DNA of 64,000 nucleotides from Pseudomonas graminis (lineage in GTDB: Bacteria; Pseudomonadota; Gammaproteobacteria; Pseudomonadales; Pseudomonadaceae), in NCBI RefSeq assembly GCF_001705435.1, contig NZ_MDEN01000054.1:62001-126000 (forward strand). Reading direction: 5' to 3'. Made by a program: the position numbers and the translations under genes. Numbering within the stretch: position 1 is the stretch's first letter; each line of letters begins with the position of its first letter. Under the pieces are notes generated by a model, which searched no databases, was not told where the DNA came from, and worked only from the letters and a program-made list of their open reading frames with translations. Shown piece after piece: positions 52,815-62,427 of this stretch.

Positions 52815-53204
52815 ATGGACATAAGCAACAGGATGAATGTGTCTTATCCAGTGATCCAGTCGTTGCCCGCGGTGCCTGTGGCTGCTGACAAGCCAGCCGT
52901 GGCGCCTCAAGTCGTTCCTGCTCCGGCCGCGTCATCGCCGTCAGGCACATCGACAAGTAAAGACTCAGATCCGGAAAAGAAAACCGAAGAGCTGCAAGCG
53001 GCCGTCAAGCAAATGGAAAAGTTTTTTCAGTCGGTTCATCGCAACCTGGAATTCTCCATCGACGACAAGTCCGGCAAAGTGGTAGTGAAAGTGATCGCCA
53101 CGGAAACCGGAGAAGTGGTGCGGCAACTGCCGTCTGCTGAGGCGTTGAAACTCGCCGACAGTCTGAAGAACGCAAACAGCCTGTTGTTCGAAGCGAAAGT
53201 TTAA
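52815..53204 (+). CDS. flaG: FlaG family flagellar protein
   Basis: From the ATG at 52815, with AGAGGTGAG upstream, the 129-residue protein has a variable Pro/Ala-rich N-terminus. The conserved FlaG C-terminal half follows (LEFSIDDKSGKVVVKVIATE, then EVVRQLPSAEALKLADSL). FlaG limits filament length in several bacteria. It stands between fliC and fliD, its usual place. Confidence 0.92.
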   Translation: MDISNRMNVSYPVIQSLPAVPVAADKPAVAPQVVPAPAASSPSGTSTSKDSDPEKKTEELQAAVKQMEKFFQSVHRNLEFSIDDKSGKVVVKVIATETGEVVRQLPSAEALKLADSLKNANSLLFEAKV

Positions 53205-53281
53205 ATGGCATGAAACGTGAACACTGCACTTCGGTGTGGCGTGCTCGTCAAAATGCCGACTACAACTGAAAGGAGACTCAC

Positions 53282-54709
53282 ATGGCTAGTCCAATCACCC
53301 CCTCCACCGGCCTCGGCTCGGGCCTGGAAATCAGCAAAATCGTCGATGCCTTGGTCAGCTCAGACAAGCTGGCGAAGCAGACCCAGATCACCACCCAGAC
53401 CAAGCTGGTCACCACCAAGATTTCCGGCATCGGCACGCTGCAGAGTGCGATGAATGCATTCCAGACCGCGCTGACCAACCTCGGCAAAACCGACACGCCT
53501 GCTTTCGCCGGTTATGCGGCTAAAGCTTCTGACGCGACCAAGCTGACCGTAACGTCCGATAACTCGGCCGTGCCCGGTACATACAGCATTGACGTCAAAA
53601 ACCTCGCCACCAGTTCGAGTGTTGCGAGTGCTTCGTTCTCCGGCGGGTCCACCAGTGCTATTCCGAGTGGCGATTTGACCCTCACTCAAAATGGCATTGA
53701 CACCAAGATCACCATCCCGACCGGGGCCACGCTGGCGTCGGTGGCCAAGCAGATCAACGCACAAAGCGCGACCTCGAAGATCAGCGCCAACATCATCACC
53801 GATGACAATGGTTCACGCCTGGTGTTCAGCTCGACAGTGACGGGTAAAGGCACGGACATAACGGCCTCCAGCACGACGTCCAGTGAATTCAACATTGTTG
53901 CCGGCGCTGCGCTTGACCCGAAAAGCACTACCAGCGCCGGCTATATCGGCGCGCAAGCGGTCGATGCCAGTCTGACCGTCAACGGCCTGAGCATCACCAG
54001 CGCCAGCAACACTATCGACAAGAGCCTCGGTGGCGTCTCCATGACGCTGTTAGGGACGGATAAGTCGACCGTGACGGTGTCGGCGAACAACGATGGTCTT
54101 AAAGCCTCGCTGCAAACCTTCGTCGATGCTTACAACAACGTTGTTAAGGCCGTGTCCAGCGTCACCAAGGCGACGGTAAGCGATACCCCCGACAAAACCA
54201 CCGGCGCAACCGTGACGGCTGCGGCGTTGACGGGCGATGCGATGCCGCGCTCGATCCTCTCGGCCATCCGCGACCAGCTGGTGACGACCGGTGCCCCAGG
54301 TGGCGTTTCCGTGCTTTCGCAGCTGGGCATCACCACCGGTCAATCCGACGGTACGCTGAGCCTCGATGCCACCAAGTTTAGCAAGGCGATGGACCAGGGC
54401 CTGGCGGGTGACGTGCAGCAACTGTTCAGCGGCACGGACAGCACCAACGGCTTGCTCTCGCGGATGCAGGCTGCCATCACGCCTTACACCCAGACCGGCG
54501 GTATTTTCGACACGCGCACCACCAGCCTCAACAAGCAGCAGACCGATCTGACGGCCCAACAGTCAGCCCTCGACCTGCGTGTGACCACGCTGACCGCCAC
54601 GCTCACTGCCAAATACAACGCGATGGACTTGCTGGTGGGGCAGTTGAAAGCCTCGGCCACGAGCATCACCTCGTTCTTCGACTCGCTCAATGCCCAGAAA
54701 AGTGGCTGA
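53282..54709 (+). CDS. fliD: Filament cap protein
   Basis: The 475-residue protein has the FliD start (STGLGSGLEISKIVDALVSS), the D1-D3 beta-rich middle (about 100-330; SLTVNGLSITSASNTIDKSL, then GVSMTLLGT) and the C-terminal coil (QQSALDLRVTTLTATLTAKY). AAAGGAG lies before the ATG. FliD caps the filament and folds flagellin as it emerges. It is 77 nt after flaG. Confidence 0.95.
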   Translation: MASPITPSTGLGSGLEISKIVDALVSSDKLAKQTQITTQTKLVTTKISGIGTLQSAMNAFQTALTNLGKTDTPAFAGYAAKASDATKLTVTSDNSAVPGTYSIDVKNLATSSSVASASFSGGSTSAIPSGDLTLTQNGIDTKITIPTGATLASVAKQINAQSATSKISANIITDDNGSRLVFSSTVTGKGTDITASSTTSSEFNIVAGAALDPKSTTSAGYIGAQAVDASLTVNGLSITSASNTIDKSLGGVSMTLLGTDKSTVTVSANNDGLKASLQTFVDAYNNVVKAVSSVTKATVSDTPDKTTGATVTAAALTGDAMPRSILSAIRDQLVTTGAPGGVSVLSQLGITTGQSDGTLSLDATKFSKAMDQGLAGDVQQLFSGTDSTNGLLSRMQAAITPYTQTGGIFDTRTTSLNKQQTDLTAQQSALDLRVTTLTATLTAKYNAMDLLVGQLKASATSITSFFDSLNAQKSG

Positions 54710-54729
54710 CCGTTGACGAGTTGATCAAG

Positions 54730-54754
54730 ACCCGGCCGCCAGTGCCGGGTTTTT
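54730..54754 (+). terminator. Rho-independent terminator after fliD
   Basis: ACCCGGC and GCCGGGT pair around a 7-nt loop and run into TTTT. It separates fliD from fliS, which has its own promoter. Confidence 0.88.
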
Positions 54755-54766
54755 GGCATCTGGCCT

Positions 54767-54793
54767 TAAAGTTTTCCTGGGCCGTGTCGATAC
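54767..54793 (+). promoter_or_regulatory. FliA (sigma-28) promoter for fliS
   Basis: TAAA (54767-54770) with the extended TAAAGTTTT form, 15 bp to GTCGATAC (54786-54793). The fliS start is about 37 nt downstream of the -10. Confidence 0.82.
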
Positions 54794-54829
54794 CCTCACT
54801 ATAGAAACTTCGTTGCGCGAGGTAAGACA

Positions 54830-55225
54830 ATGAACCGTATGGCAGCCCTTCGGCAGTATCAGAAGGTCAACTCACAAGCCCAGACCGCCGTGGCCACGCC
54901 ACACCGTCTGGTGCAGATGCTGATGGAAGCCGGCCTGGACCGTATCGCCCAGGCCAAGGGCGCCATCGAGCGCAAGGACATCCCCGCCAAAGGGCTGTTG
55001 ATTGGCAAGGCGATTGAGATCGTCGGTGGCCTGCGTGAAGGCCTGGACATGGAAAAGCAGGCTGAAGCCCTGGCCCACGTCGACAACCTCTACGTCTATC
55101 TGATGAAGCGTCTGGCAGAAGCCAACATCAAATCCGATCCGAAGATCCTCGATGAAGTCAGCGGCCTGCTGACCACGGTCAAGGAAGGCTGGGACGGGAT
55201 CGGCAACCAGCAACCCGTGCTCTGA
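54830..55225 (+). CDS. fliS: Flagellin export chaperone
   Basis: The 131-residue helical protein has the FliS pattern YQKVNSQAQTAVATPHRLVQ, LMEAGLDRIAQAKGAIERKD and YVYLMKRLAEANIKSDPKIL. It binds flagellin's C-terminus and prevents early polymerisation. The FliT/FleP-like gene follows by 11 nt. Long antisense frames here are shadows. Confidence 0.94.
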   Translation: MNRMAALRQYQKVNSQAQTAVATPHRLVQMLMEAGLDRIAQAKGAIERKDIPAKGLLIGKAIEIVGGLREGLDMEKQAEALAHVDNLYVYLMKRLAEANIKSDPKILDEVSGLLTTVKEGWDGIGNQQPVL

Positions 55226-55236
55226 AGGAGAACCCC

Positions 55237-55533
55237 ATGAGCGTTGCACTCAAGCGAATCGAAGAAACCCGTGAAGCCTTGGTCGATGCCCTCGAGCAGC
55301 GTGACTGGGAGGCAATCGGCCAGCTCGATATGGCCTGCCGGGCCTGCGTCGATGAAGTCATCAGTCAGGCGAGCAACGATGAGCCTGAGTTGCGAACAAA
55401 TCTGGAAGAGCTGCTAGGCGTCTATCGCAAGCTTATCGACGTCGCTGTGGGCGAACGTCAGGCGATCGTCGACGAAATGTCCCAGATCCAGCGAGCGAAA
55501 AGCGCGGCAAAGGTTTACCATCTGTTCGGTTGA
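55237..55533 (+). CDS. FliT/FleP-like flagellar chaperone
   Basis: The 98-residue helical acidic protein (LVDALEQRDWEAIGQLDMAC) sits directly after fliS, where P. aeruginosa has fleP and enterics have fliT. FliT-type proteins bind FliD and sometimes regulators. Similarity to FliT proper is weak, so the exact role is inferred from position. Confidence 0.75.
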   Translation: MSVALKRIEETREALVDALEQRDWEAIGQLDMACRACVDEVISQASNDEPELRTNLEELLGVYRKLIDVAVGERQAIVDEMSQIQRAKSAAKVYHLFG

Positions 55534-55597
55534 CACTTGGTCGGTAGCCAAAATATGTACGCCATAAAATTGACTGTGTACGGATTTTTGACTTAAC

Positions 55598-55612
55598 TAG
55601 TGAAGTTCACTA
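55598..55612. promoter_or_regulatory. 15-bp perfect palindrome upstream of fleQ
   Basis: TAGTGAAGTTCACTA is a perfect palindrome around G55605, 92 nt before the fleQ start. It lies among AT-rich sequence that should hold the sigma-70 fleQ promoter. Candidate -35 boxes TTGACT occur at 55570 and 55588, but no convincing -10 was found. It may be an operator; the spacing does not fit a CRP/Vfr site. Confidence 0.4.
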
Positions 55613-55704
55613 ATTTCTGGTGATTGACACGTCTCAACGGACGAAACAAAAGCCAAAGCTTGCCCGTGATCGGGCATCGAGTTGACTAGGGAAGTTGCTA
55701 TTGC

Positions 55705-57180
55705 ATGTGGCGTGAAATCAAAATCCTGCTGATCGATGACGATAGCCAGCGCCGCCGTGACATGGCGGTGATTCTGAATTTTCTGGGTGATGAGAACCTG
55801 TCCTGCTCCAGCACAGACTGGCAGCAAGTCGTGGGTTCACTGACCTCTACCCGAGAAGTGCTGTGCGTGCTGGTCGGCAGCGTGAACGCCCCGGGCAGCC
55901 TTCAAGGCCTGCTCAAAACCGTGGCCGCGTGGGACGAGTTTCTCCCGGTCCTGCTGATGGGCGAGAACTCCTCGTCCGAACTGGCGGACGATCTGCGTCG
56001 CCGGGTCCTCTCCACCGTCGAGATGCCGCCCAGCTACAGCAAACTGCTGGATTCCCTGCACCGTGCCCAGGTCTATCGCGAGATGTACGACCAGGCCCGT
56101 GAACGTGGGCGTCAGCGCGAACCCAATCTTTTCCGCAGCCTCGTCGGCACCAGCCGTGCCATTCAGCACGTCCGCCAGATGATGCAGCAGGTTGCCGACA
56201 CCGACGCCAGCGTGCTGATCCTCGGTGAGTCCGGGACCGGCAAGGAAGTCGTCGCCCGTAACCTGCATTACCATTCCAAGCGCCGCGATGCGCCGTTCGT
56301 GCCCGTCAACTGTGGCGCGATTCCGGCCGAGTTGCTCGAAAGCGAACTGTTCGGCCACGAGAAGGGTGCTTTCACCGGCGCCATCACCAGCCGGGCAGGG
56401 CGCTTCGAACTGGCCAACGGCGGCACGCTGTTTCTCGATGAAATCGGCGACATGCCGCTGCCGATGCAGGTCAAGCTGCTGCGCGTCCTGCAGGAGCGCA
56501 CCTTCGAGCGCGTGGGCAGCAACAAGACCCAGAGCGTTGATGTGCGCATCATCGCCGCGACGCACAAAAATCTTGAAGACATGATCGTGATCGGCAGTTT
56601 CCGCGAGGATCTCTACTACCGCCTCAACGTGTTCCCGATCGAAATGGCGCCGCTTCGTGAGCGTGTGGAAGACATTCCGCTGCTGATGAACGAGCTGATC
56701 TCGCGCATGGAACACGAGAAGCGCGGTTCGATTCGCTTCAACTCCGCCGCCATCATGTCGCTGTGTCGTCACGGCTGGCCCGGCAACGTTCGTGAGCTTG
56801 CCAACCTCGTCGAGCGCATGGCGATCATGCACCCGTACGGTGTCATCGGTGTCTCGGAGCTGCCGAAAAAATTCCGCTACGTCGACGACGAAGACGAGCA
56901 ACTGGTCGACAGCCTGCGCAGCGATCTGGAAGAGCGCGTGGCCATCAACGGCCATACGCCGAACTTCGCCAGCAGCGCCTTGCTGCCGCCTGAAGGTCTG
57001 GACTTGAAGGACTACCTCGGCGGTCTGGAGCAGGGCTTGATCCAGCAGGCGCTGGACGATGCCAACGGGATCGTGGCACGCGCCGCCGAACGTCTGCGCA
57101 TCCGCCGCACCACGCTGGTGGAAAAAATGCGCAAGTACGGCATGAGCCGCCGCGAAGGCGACGAGCAGGTCGACGACTGA
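55705..57180 (+). CDS. fleQ: Flagellar master regulator (sigma-54 enhancer-binding protein)
   Basis: The 491-residue protein has an N-terminal receiver-like FleQ domain (1-115) that lacks a usual phospho-acceptor (VLVGSV). The AAA+ domain has Walker A GESGTGKE (175-182), GAFTGA (221-226) for sigma-54 contact and FLDEIGDM, and a Fis-type HTH ends the protein ([20 protein letters not shown]). FleQ activates sigma-54 flagellar promoters and responds to c-di-GMP and FleN. Transcribed alone, with its own terminator. Confidence 0.97.
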   Translation: MWREIKILLIDDDSQRRRDMAVILNFLGDENLSCSSTDWQQVVGSLTSTREVLCVLVGSVNAPGSLQGLLKTVAAWDEFLPVLLMGENSSSELADDLRRRVLSTVEMPPSYSKLLDSLHRAQVYREMYDQARERGRQREPNLFRSLVGTSRAIQHVRQMMQQVADTDASVLILGESGTGKEVVARNLHYHSKRRDAPFVPVNCGAIPAELLESELFGHEKGAFTGAITSRAGRFELANGGTLFLDEIGDMPLPMQVKLLRVLQERTFERVGSNKTQSVDVRIIAATHKNLEDMIVIGSFREDLYYRLNVFPIEMAPLRERVEDIPLLMNELISRMEHEKRGSIRFNSAAIMSLCRHGWPGNVRELANLVERMAIMHPYGVIGVSELPKKFRYVDDEDEQLVDSLRSDLEERVAINGHTPNFASSALLPPEGLDLKDYLGGLEQGLIQQALDDANGIVARAAERLRIRRTTLVEKMRKYGMSRREGDEQVDD

Positions 57181-57203
57181 CTGTCGTTTGACGCGTCAAA
57201 AAT

Positions 57204-57231
57204 AAACCGCTGATTTCTCAGCGGTTTTTTT
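57204..57231 (+). terminator. Rho-independent terminator after fleQ
   Basis: AACCGCTGA and TCAGCGGTT pair around TTTC, followed by eight T. Confidence 0.93.
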
Positions 57232-57232
57232 T

Positions 57233-57248
57233 CGGCACGAGGATTGCT
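57233..57248 (+). promoter_or_regulatory. Sigma-54 promoter for fleSR
   Basis: CGGCACGAGGATTGCT has GG (57234-57235) and GC (57246-57247) 10 bp apart. It directly follows the fleQ terminator and lies 54 nt before fleS, fitting FleQ control. Confidence 0.88.
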
Positions 57249-57301
57249 ATGTCTCTGGGAACATACCGTTTACTGACGGTTCGCTACCCGAGAGATCAAC
57301 T

Positions 57302-58585
57302 ATGCCCCAGGCCGCTCAGATGTCTTCCGAACCCGGTTCATCCATTGGTTCGTTAGTGCAGCAGTCCCCGGAAGTGGCGAGCAGGCAAGGGCTTGAACAG
57401 GCCTTCGCGCTGTTCAGCCAGATGTCGACTCAGCTCACCGATTCCTACGGCCTGCTGGAAGCACGGGTCACCGAGCTCAAGGGCGAGCTGGCCGTGGTCA
57501 GCGCCCAGCGCATGGAGGAGCTTGCCGAGAAAGAGCGTCTGGCGAACCGCCTTCAAAACCTGCTTGATCTGCTGCCGGGCGGTGTCATCGTGATCGATGG
57601 CACCGGCAGGGTCCGTGAGGCCAATCCTGCAGCGCTGGATCTGCTGGGCGAACCGTTGATCGGCATGCTCTGGCGGCACGTCATCGCCCGCTGCTTTGCC
57701 CCGCGCGAGGACGACGGCCACGAAATCTCCCTGAAGGACGGGCGCCGGCTGTCCATTGCCACCCGTTCCCTGGACGCCGAGCCGGGCCAGCTGGTGCTGC
57801 TTAATGACCTGACCGAAACCCGCCATCTGCAAAGTCAGCTGGCGCGTCATGAGCGCTTGTCGTCCCTGGGGCGCATGGTCGCATCACTGGCCCATCAGAT
57901 CCGCACGCCGCTGTCCGCCGCCATGATTTACGCCAGCCATCTGGCCGAACAGGCGTTGAACGTCGAGACCCAACAGCGCTTCGCCGGCCGGCTCAAGGAG
58001 CGCCTGCACGAGCTCGAGCATCAGGTCCGCGACATGCTGGTATTTGCCCGTGGCGAGCTGCCGCTGACTGACCGGGTGACGCCGACTGCGCTGGTCGCTG
58101 CCCTAGAATCCGCCGCCCAGACCCATGTCCGTGACGTGGCCGTGCGCTGGCAGTGCGACAGCCCGGCGGGGGAATTACTGTGCAACCGCGACACGCTGGT
58201 CGGCGCGCTGCTCAACCTTATTGAAAATGCCGTCCAGGCCAGTGCCGGCCAGCGTGACGGGCGGCGCCGCATCAAGATTCATGCGTACAACCGCGGCAAT
58301 ACGCTGCGTCTGTGTATCAGCGACAGTGGCAGCGGCATCGAGCCGGCGGCCCTGGCCCGCATCGGCGAGCCCTTCTTCACCACCAAAACCACCGGCACCG
58401 GCCTGGGTCTGGCCGTTGTCACTGCGGTGGCGCGGGCGCATCAGGGCCGTGTCGAATTCCGCTCGCGTCCGGGTCGTGGCACCTGCGCCATCGTGTCGCT
58501 GCCGCTGGTTCCTGGGGCTGGGAATGAGCCGTCCACTGGCAGTGAGGCCGGTCCGTTGACGATTGCTTCAGGTGAGCGCTCATGA
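57302..58585 (+). CDS. fleS: Flagellar sensor kinase
   Basis: The 427-residue cytoplasmic kinase has a coiled coil (about 30-85), a PAS domain (about 85-170; GVIVIDGTGRVREANPAALD), a HisKA domain with the phospho-accepting His in SLAHQIRTPLSAA, and a HATPase domain (NLIENAVQASAG, DSGSGIEPAAL, GTGLGLAVV). No membrane segment is seen. It overlaps fleR by ATGA. Confidence 0.95.
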   Translation: MPQAAQMSSEPGSSIGSLVQQSPEVASRQGLEQAFALFSQMSTQLTDSYGLLEARVTELKGELAVVSAQRMEELAEKERLANRLQNLLDLLPGGVIVIDGTGRVREANPAALDLLGEPLIGMLWRHVIARCFAPREDDGHEISLKDGRRLSIATRSLDAEPGQLVLLNDLTETRHLQSQLARHERLSSLGRMVASLAHQIRTPLSAAMIYASHLAEQALNVETQQRFAGRLKERLHELEHQVRDMLVFARGELPLTDRVTPTALVAALESAAQTHVRDVAVRWQCDSPAGELLCNRDTLVGALLNLIENAVQASAGQRDGRRRIKIHAYNRGNTLRLCISDSGSGIEPAALARIGEPFFTTKTTGTGLGLAVVTAVARAHQGRVEFRSRPGRGTCAIVSLPLVPGAGNEPSTGSEAGPLTIASGERS

Positions 58586-59988
58586 GCATCAAGGTGCTGC
58601 TGGTCGAGGACGACCCTTCTCTGCGTGAAGCGCTGGGCGAAACCCTGGCGCTGGCCGGCCATGCCTATCAGGCGGTCGGGTCGGCGGAAGAGGCGTTGAT
58701 TGCCGCTGCCGATTCGCCGTTCAGCCTGGTGGTCAGTGACGTCAATATGCCCGGCATGGACGGTCACCAATTGCTCGGCCAGTTGCGCAGCCGCTACCCC
58801 CAGTTGCCGGTGCTGTTGATGACGGCCCATGGCACGGTGGACCGCGCCGTGGAGGCGATGCGTCAGGGCGCGGCTGATTACATGGTCAAGCCCTTCGAGC
58901 CCAAGGCGTTGCTGGCGCTGGTGGCTCGCCATGCACTGGGCCGCCTCGGCCCGGCCGATGGCGAGGGTCCGATTGCGGTCGAGCCTGCCAGCGTGCAGTT
59001 GCTCAGCCTCGCCAGCCGCGTGGCAAAGAGTGATTCGACGGTGTTGATTTCAGGCGAGTCCGGCACCGGTAAAGAAGTGCTGGCGCGTTTCATTCATGAG
59101 CAATCGCCCCGCGCCGGCAAGCCTTTCATCGCGATCAACTGCGCGGCGATTCCGGACAACATGCTCGAAGCCACGCTGTTCGGCCACGAGAAGGGTTCGT
59201 TTACCGGTGCCATTGCGTCCCAGGCCGGCAAGTTCGAGCAGGCCGAAGGCGGCACCATTCTGCTCGACGAGATTTCCGAAATGCCCATGGGCCTGCAGGC
59301 CAAGCTGTTGCGTGTGTTGCAGGAGCGGGAAGTGGAGCGGGTCGGTGCGCGCAAGCCCATCGAACTGGACATCCGCGTGCTGGCGACCACCAACCGCGAT
59401 CTGGCGGGCGAAGTGGCCGCAGGGCGCTTCCGCGAAGACCTGTTTTACCGTCTCTCGGTGTTCCCGCTCGCGTGGCAATCCTTGCGCCAGCGTCCCGCCG
59501 ACATTCTGCCGCTGGCCGAGCGTCTGTTGGCCAAACACGTCAATAAAATGAAGCATGCCCCGGTGCGGCTGTCGGCCGGGGCGCAGGCGTGTCTAGTCAG
59601 CTATGCGTGGCCGGGCAATGTCCGCGAGCTGGATAACGCCGTGCAGCGGGCGCTGATTCTGCAGCAGGGCGGGGTGATTCAGGCAGAGGATTTCTGCCTG
59701 GCCGGCCCGGTGACCTTCGCCGCCGCGCCGACGCCTCTGGTGGTGCCAGTTGCGACTGGCGCCATGGAAGCGTCGCCCGAGGCGAGCAGCGGGGAAGGGG
59801 CGGGCGCGCTGGGTGAAGACCTGCGTCGCCGTGAGTTCCAGATGATCATCGACACCCTTCGTGCCGAGCGTGGCCGTCGCAAAGAGGCCGCCGAACGCCT
59901 CGGTATCAGCCCGCGTACGTTGCGCTACAAGCTGGCGCAGATGCGTGATGCGGGGATGGATGTCGAAGGGTTTCTGTTTGCATCCTGA
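58582..59988 (+). CDS. fleR: Flagellar response regulator (sigma-54 activator)
   Basis: The 468-residue NtrC-type protein has a receiver domain with Asp53 in VSDVNMPGMDG. The AAA+ domain has GESGTGKE, and HEKGSFTGA with Ser in place of Ala in the GAFTGA motif. A C-terminal Fis HTH follows (RRKEAAERLGISPRTLRYKL). FleR drives the later sigma-54 genes, such as hook and rod operons. Coupled to fleS by overlap. Confidence 0.96.
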   Translation: MSIKVLLVEDDPSLREALGETLALAGHAYQAVGSAEEALIAAADSPFSLVVSDVNMPGMDGHQLLGQLRSRYPQLPVLLMTAHGTVDRAVEAMRQGAADYMVKPFEPKALLALVARHALGRLGPADGEGPIAVEPASVQLLSLASRVAKSDSTVLISGESGTGKEVLARFIHEQSPRAGKPFIAINCAAIPDNMLEATLFGHEKGSFTGAIASQAGKFEQAEGGTILLDEISEMPMGLQAKLLRVLQEREVERVGARKPIELDIRVLATTNRDLAGEVAAGRFREDLFYRLSVFPLAWQSLRQRPADILPLAERLLAKHVNKMKHAPVRLSAGAQACLVSYAWPGNVRELDNAVQRALILQQGGVIQAEDFCLAGPVTFAAAPTPLVVPVATGAMEASPEASSGEGAGALGEDLRRREFQMIIDTLRAERGRRKEAAERLGISPRTLRYKLAQMRDAGMDVEGFLFAS

Positions 59989-60304
59989 GCAGGCGCGCGT
60001 GTCGGTGAATGGGTGCCTGCCTGACTGGAGCTGACGACAGATATTCGACAACCCGCTGATTTTCCAAAGAGTGTGATGCCGTCTTCGTGAGCAAGCTCAC
60101 TCCCGCAGGGACTGCGCCTGATAGGGCATCGCGCGGTGTCAATGCGTGAAGCGCCTCTTCGTTTACGTGTCCGTTTAAATACCCATCCGAACACTTTCAT
60201 CAAACGTGGCATATCGCCGCTATTGGTCTGGCACCCTTGTTGCTAATGCTTAGGTAACCGCTGAATCCGTGTCAAAAATTTGCGGCCCTTTTGAGAGAAA
60301 CGTC
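59989..60304. other. Intergenic region with fliE control elements and a REP-like copy
   Basis: No gene is seen in this 316-bp gap. A copy of the TTCGTGAGCAAGCTCACTCC repeat lies at about 60084-60116. The fliE sigma-54 promoter lies near the 3' end. Confidence 0.7.
60229..60244 (+). promoter_or_regulatory. Sigma-54 promoter for fliEFGH
   Basis: TGGCACCCTTGTTGCT has GG (60230-60231) and GC (60242-60243) exactly 10 bp apart, 61 nt before the fliE ATG. Confidence 0.9.
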
Positions 60305-60634
60305 ATGACCCAAGGTGTTGAATTTAATCGCTTGATGTTGGACATGCGCTCCATGCAGATGGACGCCATGGCTCAGCCCAAGGCCATCGCAGCGCCAGAA
60401 CAGGCCGGTGCGAGCAGTTTCGCTGACATGCTCGGCATGGCGGTGAACAAGGTCAACGACACCCAGCAGGCGTCGAATCAGCTGTCGACCGCTTTCGAGA
60501 TGGGCAAGAGCGGCGTGGACCTCACCGACGTGATGATCTCCTCGCAGAAAGCCAGCGTGTCGTTTCAGGCGCTGACCCAGGTACGCAACAAGCTGGTTCA
60601 GGCGTACCAAGACATCATGCAAATGCCGGTTTGA
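60305..60634 (+). CDS. fliE: Flagellar hook-basal body protein, MS-ring to rod junction
   Basis: From the ATG at 60305 the 109-residue protein matches FliE, with [20 protein letters not shown] and a C-terminal [20 protein letters not shown]. An in-frame GTG at 60269 would add 12 residues and lacks support. It heads the fliEFGH run behind a sigma-54 promoter. Confidence 0.95.
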   Translation: MTQGVEFNRLMLDMRSMQMDAMAQPKAIAAPEQAGASSFADMLGMAVNKVNDTQQASNQLSTAFEMGKSGVDLTDVMISSQKASVSFQALTQVRNKLVQAYQDIMQMPV

Positions 60635-60648
60635 GGACGATTTAAGTC

Positions 60649-62427
60649 ATGGCCGAAGCCGTCGTCGATAACGTACCCGCCAAAACGGGTGCGCCAGGAA
60701 GCAAGCCGCCAATGTTCGGGCTGGCCTTCCTGCAAAATCTCTCCGAGATGACCATGCTGCGTCAGGTCGGCCTCATGGTCGGTCTGGCTGCCAGCGTGGC
60801 GATTGGTTTTGCCGTCGTGCTTTGGTCGCAGCAGCCCGATTACAAGCCGCTTTATGGCAGCCTGTCGGGTGTCGATACCAAGCAGGTCATGGACACGTTG
60901 GCCCAGGCCGACATTCCCTACACCGTCGAGCCCAATTCCGGCGCGCTGCTGGTGAAGTCCGAGGACCTGTCCCGTGCCCGCATCAAGCTGGCGGGTGCCG
61001 GTATCGCCCAGACCGACGGCAACGTCGGTTTCGAAATCCTCGACAAGGATCAAGGCCTGGGGACCAGCCAGTTCATGGAGGCCACTCGTTACCGTCGTGG
61101 CCTGGAAGGCGAACTGGCGCGGACCATCTCAAGCCTGAACAACGTCAAGGGCGCTCGTGTTCACCTGGCGATTCCGAAGAGCTCGGTGTTCGTGCGTGAC
61201 GATCGCAAACCCAGCGCTTCGATTCTGGTTGAGCTGTATGCCGGTCGTTCGCTGGAGCCGGGTCAGGTGCTGGCGATCATGAACCTGGTCGCCACCAGCG
61301 TCCCGGAACTGAACAAGTCGCAGATTTCTGTCGTCGATCAGAAGGGCAATCTGCTCTCCGATCAGGCCGAGAACTCCGAGCTGTCCATGGCCGGCAAGCA
61401 ATTCGATTACACCCGCCGCATGGAAAGCATGCTGACTCAGCGTGTGCAGAACATTCTGCAGCCGGTGCTGGGCAATGACCGCTACAAGGCAGAAGTGTCG
61501 GCAGACGTTGATTTCAGCGCCGTCGAATCCACCGCCGAAAGCTTCAACCCGGACACGCCTGCGCTGCGCAGTGAGCAGACGGTCAACGAACAACGCTCCA
61601 GCAGCAGCGGTTCAGGGGGCGTACCCGGTGCGCTGAGCAACCAGCCGCCAGGCCCGGCAACGGCGCCACAGAACGCCGCCGCCGGTGCTGCCGGAGCCGC
61701 GGGCGCCATCGCCCCGGGCCAACCGCTGCTGGACGCCAATGGCCAACAGATCATGGACCCGGCCACCGGTCAGCCGATGCTGGCGCCGTACCCGGCGGAC
61801 AAGCGTAACCAGTCGACCAAGAACTTCGAGCTCGACCGTTCCATCAGCCACACCAAGCAGCAGCAGGGCAAGGTCAATCGCCTGTCGGTCGCCGTGGTGG
61901 TCGATGATCAGGTCAAAGTCAACCCGGCCAATGGCGAAACCACCATGGTGCCGTGGACCGCCGAGCAACTGGCGCGCTTCACCCGTCTGGTGCAGGACGC
62001 CGTCGGCTTCGACGCCAGCCGTGGCGACAGCGTCAGCGTGATCAACGTGCCGTTCTCCACCGATCGCGGCGAAGTCATCCCGGATATTCCGTTCTACTCG
62101 CAGTCGTGGTTCTGGGACATCGTCAAACAGGCCATGGGCGTGCTGTTCATCCTGGTGCTGGTGTTCGGTGTGCTCCGTCCGGTGCTCAAGGGCATCACCA
62201 ATCCGCAAGGCAAGCGCCTCGACGGCGACTCCGAGCTGGGCGGCATGGTCGGGATGGACGGTGAATTGGCAAACGACCGCGTCAGTCTGGGCGGTCCGCA
62301 AAGTATTCTGTTGCCGAGCCCTACCGAGGGTTATGACGCACAGCTCAACGCAATCAAGAGCCTTGTGGCCGAGGATCCGGCGCGTGTAGCCCAGGTCGTC
62401 AAAGAGTGGATCAACGCTGATGAGTGA
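60649..62427 (+). CDS. fliF: Flagellar MS-ring protein
   Basis: The 592-residue membrane protein has two transmembrane segments (VGLMVGLAASVAIGFAVVLW near residue 45, and MGVLFILVLVFGVL near 500). Between them are ring-building domains (GSLSGVDTKQVMDTLAQADI; ARVHLAIPKSSVFVRD) and a Gly/Ala/Pro-rich loop (about 320-385). The C-terminal end binds FliG. It overlaps fliG by 8 bp. Confidence 0.97.
   Translation: MAEAVVDNVPAKTGAPGSKPPMFGLAFLQNLSEMTMLRQVGLMVGLAASVAIGFAVVLWSQQPDYKPLYGSLSGVDTKQVMDTLAQADIPYTVEPNSGALLVKSEDLSRARIKLAGAGIAQTDGNVGFEILDKDQGLGTSQFMEATRYRRGLEGELARTISSLNNVKGARVHLAIPKSSVFVRDDRKPSASILVELYAGRSLEPGQVLAIMNLVATSVPELNKSQISVVDQKGNLLSDQAENSELSMAGKQFDYTRRMESMLTQRVQNILQPVLGNDRYKAEVSADVDFSAVESTAESFNPDTPALRSEQTVNEQRSSSSGSGGVPGALSNQPPGPATAPQNAAAGAAGAAGAIAPGQPLLDANGQQIMDPATGQPMLAPYPADKRNQSTKNFELDRSISHTKQQQGKVNRLSVAVVVDDQVKVNPANGETTMVPWTAEQLARFTRLVQDAVGFDASRGDSVSVINVPFSTDRGEVIPDIPFYSQSWFWDIVKQAMGVLFILVLVFGVLRPVLKGITNPQGKRLDGDSELGGMVGMDGELANDRVSLGGPQSILLPSPTEGYDAQLNAIKSLVAEDPARVAQVVKEWINADE

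Noticed and set aside
55598..55612. Vfr/CRP binding site before fleQ
   Set aside because: The half sites are separated by 3 bp rather than the 6 bp of TGTGA-N6-TCACA, so it does not fit that family.
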